Below, piece after piece: positions 57,527 to 64,000 of a DNA stretch of 64,000 nucleotides. A model generated the notes under the pieces. That model was not told the DNA's origin, did no database searches, and saw nothing but the letters and a program-made list of their open reading frames with translations. The stretch is from NCBI GenBank assembly GCA_030247845.1, contig JAPDRP010000017.1, forward strand, positions 682,001 through 746,000. Reading direction: 5' to 3'. Position 1 is the stretch's first letter. The number at the start of each line of letters is the position of its first letter. The stretch is from Coniosporium tulheliwenetii (Eukaryota; Ascomycota; Dothideomycetes). Position numbers and translations under genes: made by a program.

Positions 57527-58071
57527 GTACAGAAATAGGATTGAACCCCGATAACAACTCTAGGGTATACCATGAGGTCTCACTGATACACGGGAGTGTC
57601 TCTTCTATATGGATAGTTAAATCAATCTGCATGGTAAACTTTAGCTTCATTTCCACTCTTTGCGATGAAGGTCCCCTTTTCGGCCCTGCGGCCTTCGCGC
57701 TATCTAATCCCCTCGATAAGGTCCTTCTTCCGCCTTTATTCATTTCAGTCAGAGGTTCTTTTCCGCTCTCTTGATGCTCTTGCTGTATAAAATGATGGAC
57801 AGCTTCCCGTCTCTCTTGCCGCTTTTGCTTGAGCAACTATGCTGGGGCCGAGGTGTGCAGAATCGGGTTTTGGGTGTGAAGGAGGAGTGCGTTTCTAAGG
57901 CCCTGCAACCACGAGGACCTCTTCGTTTTTAGTGCCTTGACTTCCAGAAGCAGCGTCAAATTAAGGGTTCGTTAAACAATTGTCTCTGAAAGATGAAGCG
58001 AATGACCATTAACCGGAGTCTAGGTTTGATTGTCCCAGCGCTTCCTCGATGTTCTATCCCTAACCATTCCA
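57527..58071. other. Convergent intergenic region
   Basis: About 545 nt between the SnoaL-like and FAH-like 3' ends; no coding feature. Confidence 0.5.
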
Positions 58072-59762
58072 TCACGCTATCTTCGTGCCGGAAGAAGGCA
58101 AAATCTTGCCGGTAAGCTGTCCGAATCCAATCCGCGCTCCATTGGCGCCCTGAGCCCAGCCCTCAAAAGTCACTTCGTCGCCGTCTTCCAGCCAGGTGCC
58201 TCCGATACCGGGCAATTCACGGGTGCCGTCGACGGTCAATTCGAAGAGACAACCGTTGCGGCTTATTGATGGGTCGGGCCATTGGGATTCCTGTAACGCG
58301 ACTGGTGGTAAGTTGAAGGGTAAACAGAGGAAGGCGAAGGGGTAACAGTATCGTGTTGTCAAGGAGGAGTAAGCGTGCTTGAATGTGGCCTCGAAGTATG
58401 GAAGAAAAATAGTACTTACGGGGGACGAGACAGTTCCAGAGCCGAGGAGCTCACCGGTGCGCATGCCGCAGCCTGAAGACGAACGATGCGCTATCATCTG
58501 ACCGGGGGTGAAAAACGAGTGTTTGAGGTTCGAGGTTGAAACTTTTGCGCTCTTCTTTCCTGAGCCTGTCGTGAGAAAGAAGGCGTGTCAGCTGAGTCGG
58601 TACAGGAACGGAATTCAGTTGCACGTACGTGCTAGGAACACATTGAAAGATATGTCATAGATAGTCTTGGACAGACTAGAATGGCGGATATGCGTAGGAA
58701 CCTGATCCTTTCCTTGATCGAGTGGCTTCGTAGCTGACAGCGCCAGTGCCTCAGGAACAATAACCCACGGAGAAATGCTCGTTGCAAATGCCTTGCCGTT
58801 GAACGGTCCAACCGGCAAGCTTTCATACATCTGAATGTCGCGCGCTGACCAATCGTTTAGGAGCACGAAACCAAAGATGTGGTCTGAAGCTTCGTCGGCA
58901 GTGAGCGTGGTGCCGAAAGGAACGGGCTTCGCGGTAAGGATGCCCATTTCCATCTCATAATCGAGCTTTTGAGTGGGCGAATATTCGACCGTGCTAGTAG
59001 TGGGATCCTTGAAGACTCCCCATGGTCTGGTGAAGTTGGTACCGGAGGGGATGATGGAAGATGTTCTTCCGTTGTATGCCATCGGACTATGGTGAAAGTT
59101 AGGGGAAGTCCCATCTTGGCCATTCGGCAGCACTGCAATACAGGAGTCAATTGGCTGCTCTCCCTCCGATGCGATCATAAGAACAGTTGAACCGAGATGG
59201 CTATAGTCAAAATGACAGGGAGATAGATAAAGGAAGTAGACTCACGTTTCGGACATGCTCTTCAAAACAACTGAAGTCGGTGAACTCGCTAATCTGCATG
59301 GGCAGATGCATCTCTACATCTTGCAGCCGGTGAAATGCCCCTTCGTTAACATTGCGGTTCGTGAAGAGCGGAGAGTCCTTGGACGACAGCGCGGCTATGA
59401 TAGCTTCTCGGGTCTTCCATCTAACATCACGAGGTAAAGAGGCGAAATCGTTGAGGGTTTCCTGGAATATCGTCAGCTAAATGATAAGACCCCAGCTGAT
59501 CAATGATTATTGCCGGTACCTGTGCGAAAATATTGCCAAATGCCATGGAAACCCCAGCGAAGAAACCGCGACGCTCAAGAAAAGCTAGGTCAACAACATG
59601 TTGCCCAATGGCTGTGCCTGCTCGCTTCTTGCCTTCCTTCTCGGAGCTGAAAATCCCATACGGAATGTTTTCCAGCGGGAAGGGACTGGCCGCATCAACC
59701 GGGATGGGAAACTCTGGCATATTTCCTGGTATGGATGTACTCCAGTGCTGACTTGCGCTCAT
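58072..59762 (-). CDS. Fumarylacetoacetase-like protein with Asn at the catalytic His position
   Basis: Exons 59762-59520, 59461-59246, 59163-58629, 58565-58420 and 58290-58072, about 452 residues. The third exon's start is uncertain: a better acceptor at 59201 would shift the frame by one. The FAH fold is clear: YGIFSSEKEGKKRAGTAIGQ (N-domain), LDYEMEMGIL with metal-binding Glu residues, HIFGFVLLNDWSARDIQMYE, PFNGKAFATSISPWVIV, GCGMRTGELLGSGTVSS and GARIGFGQLTGKILPS. Fumarylacetoacetase makes fumarate and acetoacetate in the last step of tyrosine breakdown. Its active-site block is GYHGRASS; here it reads AYNGRTSS, so the catalytic His is Asn. It may therefore be a divergent paralog with another substrate. 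A P450 lies next upstream on the same strand. Confidence 0.85.
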
Positions 59763-60408
59763 TCAAATATTCGATGCTAGCCCCTAGGTATAAGCCTGAC
59801 CGTCAGACCGACTACAACTAAACGTCAAAAAAGGCCCTGAGCGCGCAAACCTTCAACTGCAATATATATGATTTGAAACTGTTTTGTCCTTGCGAGGTGG
59901 GAAGTGTAATAGAGTTTGACTTCCTTCCCTAATGCGATGTCCAGCGTGTGCCTCCTCATGTCAATTACTCAGTCACCTCGGCCCCTCACGCGTAAAGCTG
60001 CCGGGCCCATCTCTCGGGATGTGGGGTGAAGACGAAGAAATTCCTAATCACTAAGAGAAGCGCTGCAATATCTTAGATATGTGCCTAGATGTAAGCAAGA
60101 CCTATACATCGCATCATATCACGTCCGTAACAAAGTCTCGTAAGGTAGGAGAGTGTAAAATATTATCAATCTGCCTATTGAATTAATCATGTTAAAGCTG
60201 CTAGGGTGGGTGAACGGGGTTAGGTTCTCAAATCAGGAGCGTGAGCTTTCCTCGAAAGACGCCCCCGAAGACCGAACGCGCCCAAGCCTTGATGTAGTAG
60301 AGAAGCTAAACAGTCTGCAGTTCGAGAGCCTTACTTTACCGCGGGCTTGCTGATCCATCTTCAGCATGCAATCTGACGCGAGCATTCCAGCCTGTGACGG
60401 ACGATTTC
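59763..60408. other. Intergenic region FAH-like / P450
   Basis: About 650 nt between the FAH-like start and the P450 stop, both minus strand. It should hold the FAH-like promoter. No coding feature. Confidence 0.5.
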
Positions 60409-62032
60409 TCAGAGTACATCCACATCAACCACCAGCCTTCTCCCTCGAGGTGCAATATTGAATCGATCCTCCATGAACATATCGTCCGCCGCCATTGTGT
60501 CGTTCAGTTGTAGTCCCAGTCTTCCAAAGATTTCACTTACAGCCAAGTACAACTCAGCCCTGGCCAGGTTCTGCCCAATACAGTTTCTTGGACCTACTGA
60601 AAAAGGCGTCAATGCCGACTGCATATCTTTCAGCCTGCTTGGATCACTATCGTCAAGCCACCGCTCTGGCATGAACTTGCCCGGTTCAGGAAATAGTTCC
60701 CTGTCCTGATGGTGGACATAGTTCTGCATCCCGACGTCGACACCAGGCGGTAGCACAACAGTTCGAGTGCCTTGCCCAGCCGTAAGCTCAAGGGGCGCTT
60801 CCAGTGTCCTTGGCAACGTTGAGATGATGGTTGGATACAATCTCATCGTCTCCTTGATGACGGCGTTGAGGAAGGGCAAATCCTGCAGCTCTTTCAACCT
60901 CAGCTTTGCACCCTTCATCGCTGCCGCTTTCTGGAGTTCTTTACGCAGCTTGGCTTGGTACTCGGCGGCCTCTGGTCGTGACATAGCATAGATCAGGTAA
61001 GTCAATGTCGTGGACGTAGTCCCGCTTCCAGCAAAAGCGATACCCATGGATTCTTCCAGGACCTCGGCCTCTGTGAGTCGACGGCCAAGAAAGTCGTCGG
61101 AGTTGACTAACAATGGCGTTACCATGAAGCGATGTGACTTATCCAAGGCCTTTTCCTCTTGCTGAAACTGCGCGATAAGTGATCTGGTCATCTCCGCCCA
61201 TTCGTCAAGCCCACGGTACGCAACTCCTGCAAAACCCGGCAAGTATCTCCCAATTCCAAGCTTTCCTATCATCGGCACTGTAGCTTGAATGGGTAGCGTC
61301 TGTGCGGCTTTGTCCATCGCATGGAGCAGTTTGAGCGAGTCCCCGTCGGCGGCTTCGCCAGAATCGTGGTTAAAGGCACATTGTAGTACCACTTCCAGGC
61401 TGAAGAGGCCGCATAAGGTGTAAACGTCTACATTTTTGCCTGTAGTGGATGCTCGCGCAGCAGTTATGGCACGTTTAACGAAGTTCGCCGCCTTTGACGC
61501 AATCAAGGATTCGTTCTCAGACACCGCGCCTTGGGAGTAGGGCTGGGCTTGCATCTTGCGGCGAGCAGAGTGCTGGGCTTTGTTTCTTTTTCGAAATGAT
61601 TAGACGAGCGTGGACTGTGCATAGGACCTCGTTGCGCACCTTATATTGAAGAGATTCTCATGTCCAGTGATAGTCGCCGCGCGGTAGAAAGCCTCCTGCT
61701 TCCTGCTTACTTTTGCATTGTAGATCTGTCTATACGCTCTCCAGTCTGACACCGAAACCTCGCGAGGACTGATTCGAACTACCGGTCCATACTTTGCGTG
61801 AAGTCTGAGAAGTGTCTAGGTAGGATAATCAGCGTCAACGTCTAAGCGGTTTCTGGAATACTCTTATAACACAAACCTGGGCTCGATCACCTCTGATGAC
61901 AGCAGGTGAGAGATAAAACGAGAGAAACCTCGCCGGAAATGGTCCTGGCACGGATGACAGTGGATGGAATGCTATGTTATAGACTGCCTTAATGAGTGTT
62001 AGTACACCAGCCCGGTCTCCTTAGGGTAACAT
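60409..62032 (-). CDS. Cytochrome P450, damaged or incomplete 5' end
   Basis: Exons 61585-60409, 61815-61640 and about 61990-61877 (introns 54 and 61 nt). Landmarks are FHPLSSVPGPFPARF, LHAKYGPVVRISPREVSVSD, I-helix AFAGSGTTSTTLTYL (Gly where Asp/Glu is common before TT), K-helix ETMR, FMPERW and the haem loop FSVGPRNCIGQNLARAEL with its Cys ligand. It is a heme monooxygenase, normally ER-anchored; the substrate is unknown. At the 5' end an in-frame ATG at 62032 is followed after two codons by TAA (62021-62023). CAA to TAA would be a RIP-type change. Alternatively an upstream anchor exon splices in near the CTAAC at about 62001. No full membrane anchor is visible. A TA-rich patch lies 0.4 kb upstream. 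Confidence 0.88.
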
Positions 62033-62399
62033 TTTGTTTCGAGTTCGAACCTGAAATATGCTCCATCCGACTCTCACTACCAGGAGGAGAAAAAACGCTT
62101 GTAAGATCCATGATCTTAAGCTTAGACCTTCTAAGTTATCCATTCTCTATAAGCGACGCAGCTTCTCTGTCCTAGCAAGGAAAGGCAAGACTCGGATTGC
62201 CCAAAGCCTTGAATCAAGGGTGATGAGTTGTACAAATTTCTTGCACAAACAGCATCGAGACAGTAGATGGGATTGACGGACGGTTTTAGAAGTGTTACTA
62301 ACGCTTGTGCCGTGACGGACACGATGTTGCGGGCCACATCCCGAGAGATACAAGCCTGCGCTTAGCCTATTCCCCATGCACTAACTACCTTCTCGGCTC
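62033..62399. other. P450 5' region
   Basis: Upstream of the P450. No intact membrane-anchor exon was identified and no other gene. Confidence 0.45.
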
Positions 62400-62645
62400 C
62401 ACAACGCCCCTCAACTAAAGCGACTCGCATATAGAGATCCTAGCGCGTCTCGTCAATCTATATATTAAGTCCTATATTATTTTATTCGCAGAAGGCGGGT
62501 ATATGTTACTAAAGTGTTAGGATCAGAGCAGCGATTATAGTAGGCCGTATAATAGGATTTAGGCGATAGAAAGTAAGGTAAGTAGGGAAGCGGCGGTGAT
62601 ATCTAAGGTTAGGGTAGGGAAGGTCCATAGTACTATAAAGCAGTG
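62400..62645. repeat. Small TA-rich RIP-like patch
   Basis: The composition changes to TA-rich with few CA/TG steps (for example tctatatattaagtcctat), as in the large block at 9.4-16.5 kb. No element ends could be identified. Confidence 0.55.
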
Positions 62646-64000
62646 GAATGACCCCACTGCAGTGAACGCCCGCCTAAGCACCTCCATACTTCCTTCTCCT
62701 CCTTAGCATGTTTCCTGACACCCTCGTCTAATATCCAGATCAGCTGCAATACCACAAAGGCCTGGAGCGCGTTCCCCAAAACCCTATCAACGGTGCCACA
62801 GCTGCGGCATACACATAGCAAATTACGGATGCAACTGCACATCCGAAACCACCTGATGCCAGCATCCACGCCTACCGCGAGTAAGCGCATCGCGACTGCC
62901 GATGACGGAGTGCGGGGAGTACTGCAACGTAGAGATCGAGGAGCTGCATTATGCTGTTTTGCAGCGTGGAGTGGAAGTCTGGATCGAAAACCCTGCCGGG
63001 TGAGAAACCTCTCTGAGAGATTGAGGGATAAGAAGCGCGAGACTGAAGAATGGCTCCCATAAGTGTCAGGAGCGATGTGAGGCCGATTAGGGTGGCATTG
63101 CTCTGGGAGGGAGGTCAACTTAAGTAACCTTCTGAAAAAGGAGTTTACAAACCATCAGAAAACTGTGGCCACTCCGCTGCATTCTGATATTGAACCGATC
63201 AAGGTTTAGATTAAGGAGGGCTGCTTCCCTCGGGTCCGAATTAGGATCGAAAGTAGCGAGTCTCTTCGCGGCGGAGGAAGTTTCGTCAGGGGTTTCTCCA
63301 TCGACATGAGGCATGGGACGCCGACGACGGAGAGTACTGTCAGTGTTGTCAATGGATAGGTCGTGATTCGGTCAATATTTGTACTGGAATGGATCGGTAC
63401 TGGATCTTCAATAGCGGCGGTACTGCGGTTAGCCGTCTGGAGGATATCCGGAGCTGCCAAACTATGGTATCCAAGCTCTTGGCAGGTGTCTTTATGGTGC
63501 CGGTGCATTATCGCGGCGGTGATTGGTCAACGGAAGTCGCGGTTTTTGATGCAGCAGCTGAGGCTCAACACCATGCTAAGATCTGGGGTTTCCTAGCTAT
63601 ATGCAGTTTGGGCTACTGTGTCAAGTCCTTCTGGGATGGCTTAGCAAGTTAACGAAATACCGGCGGTACTGGCCCGTTTTTTCCCAATGCGGCATAAATA
63701 TATACTGTAACTACTTATTGACAACCCTGAGTACTGTCTGGCACAATGCCTAACAGCGATGGGAATTCAGTTCCACAGCAAACAACAAGTTGATTAGTGC
63801 ACGCCCTCACATACCTTGGTGCAACCACCGATGCTGCAATCCAATGTCTGCACTATTGAGGAAGGCGTTCAGTGCAGAGTGGCGCCTCAAAACCCTTTGC
63901 ACTACCCGCTCAGGTACATTTAACTTCTTTCTATACTCCTGTACTAGGAGCGGTGCGTAGCGATCAAGGGCCGCTGGCGGGATGCTCAGTTGCTCAACGA
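62646..64000. other. Region of possible gene remnants to window end
   Basis: Open frames of 60-160 codons occur on both strands, for example minus 63118-62633 and 63314-63120 and plus 63389-63652. Some protein-like stretches (DPREAALLNLNLDRFNI, WILDEGVRKHAKEEKEVW) hint at a degraded gene on the minus strand, but I cannot connect them by plausible introns or name a family. Confidence 0.35.

Noticed and set aside
59163..59246. A sixth true frameshift in the FAH-like gene
   Set aside because: An alternative acceptor (GGAG|GGA at 59164) keeps the frame, so a splice-site choice explains it without an indel.
62025..62100. tRNA-like B-box (ggttcgaactc on the minus strand)
   Set aside because: No matching A box at proper spacing and no acceptor or anticodon stem could be folded.

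Overview
This window is nuclear DNA from a filamentous ascomycete (Pezizomycotina). The genes have short introns (mostly 50-80 nt with GTRNGT donors and YAG acceptors). The protein set is fungal: a HET-domain protein, a CBM20 glucoamylase, a PAN-like secreted protein, a cytochrome P450 and an LSB5-type VHS/GAT protein. A roughly 7 kb TA-rich block of dead transposons carries the mark of repeat-induced point mutation (RIP). A Dothideomycetes-like host is a guess, not something the sequence proves.

Layout. 1-9.3 kb is a dense housekeeping block: a PI-PLC-like protein (5'-truncated by the window), PEX11, the proteasome lid subunit RPN7, the mRNA cap methyltransferase ABD1 and an alanine aminotransferase. 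9.4-16.6 kb is the RIP-degraded transposon nest. It holds a Ty1/Copia RNase H fossil with its polypurine tract and 3' LTR, two related LTR copies (one a solo LTR with a CTTAA target duplication), and a DNA-transposon-like element bounded by inverted repeats. 17.5-26 kb is an accessory stretch: a Nudix hydrolase, a broken HET gene, a glucoamylase and a decayed secreted PAN-like protein. 26.7-52.7 kb returns to conserved genes: a 1,969-residue ZNFX1-like helicase/zinc-finger protein, F-actin capping protein alpha, a disordered protein, a protein with a conserved C-terminal domain, LSB5, a tiny Cys-rich protein, a single-pass membrane protein, a 1,499-residue coiled-coil protein and mitochondrial ribosomal protein bL33m. 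52.7-64 kb is sparse: a CxxC protein, a SnoaL-like protein, a fumarylacetoacetase-like protein with an altered catalytic residue, a P450 with a damaged 5' end, and a second small TA-rich patch.

A recurring oddity is single-base frameshifts inside conserved reading frames, including genes expected to be essential or important (ABD1, capping protein alpha). Several lie in C, G or A runs. This looks more like residual consensus indels in the assembly than true gene death. In contrast, the in-frame stops in the Copia fossil, the PAN-like gene and probably the P450 5' end are transitions of the RIP type. Several real genes are too small or too split to show as long open frames and were rebuilt by splicing: bL33m (exons of 13, 117 and 50 nt), capping protein alpha (with a 19-nt exon), LSB5 (15-nt first exon), the SnoaL-like gene and a 44-residue Cys-rich protein. 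No CRISPR array, rRNA or convincing tRNA was seen.
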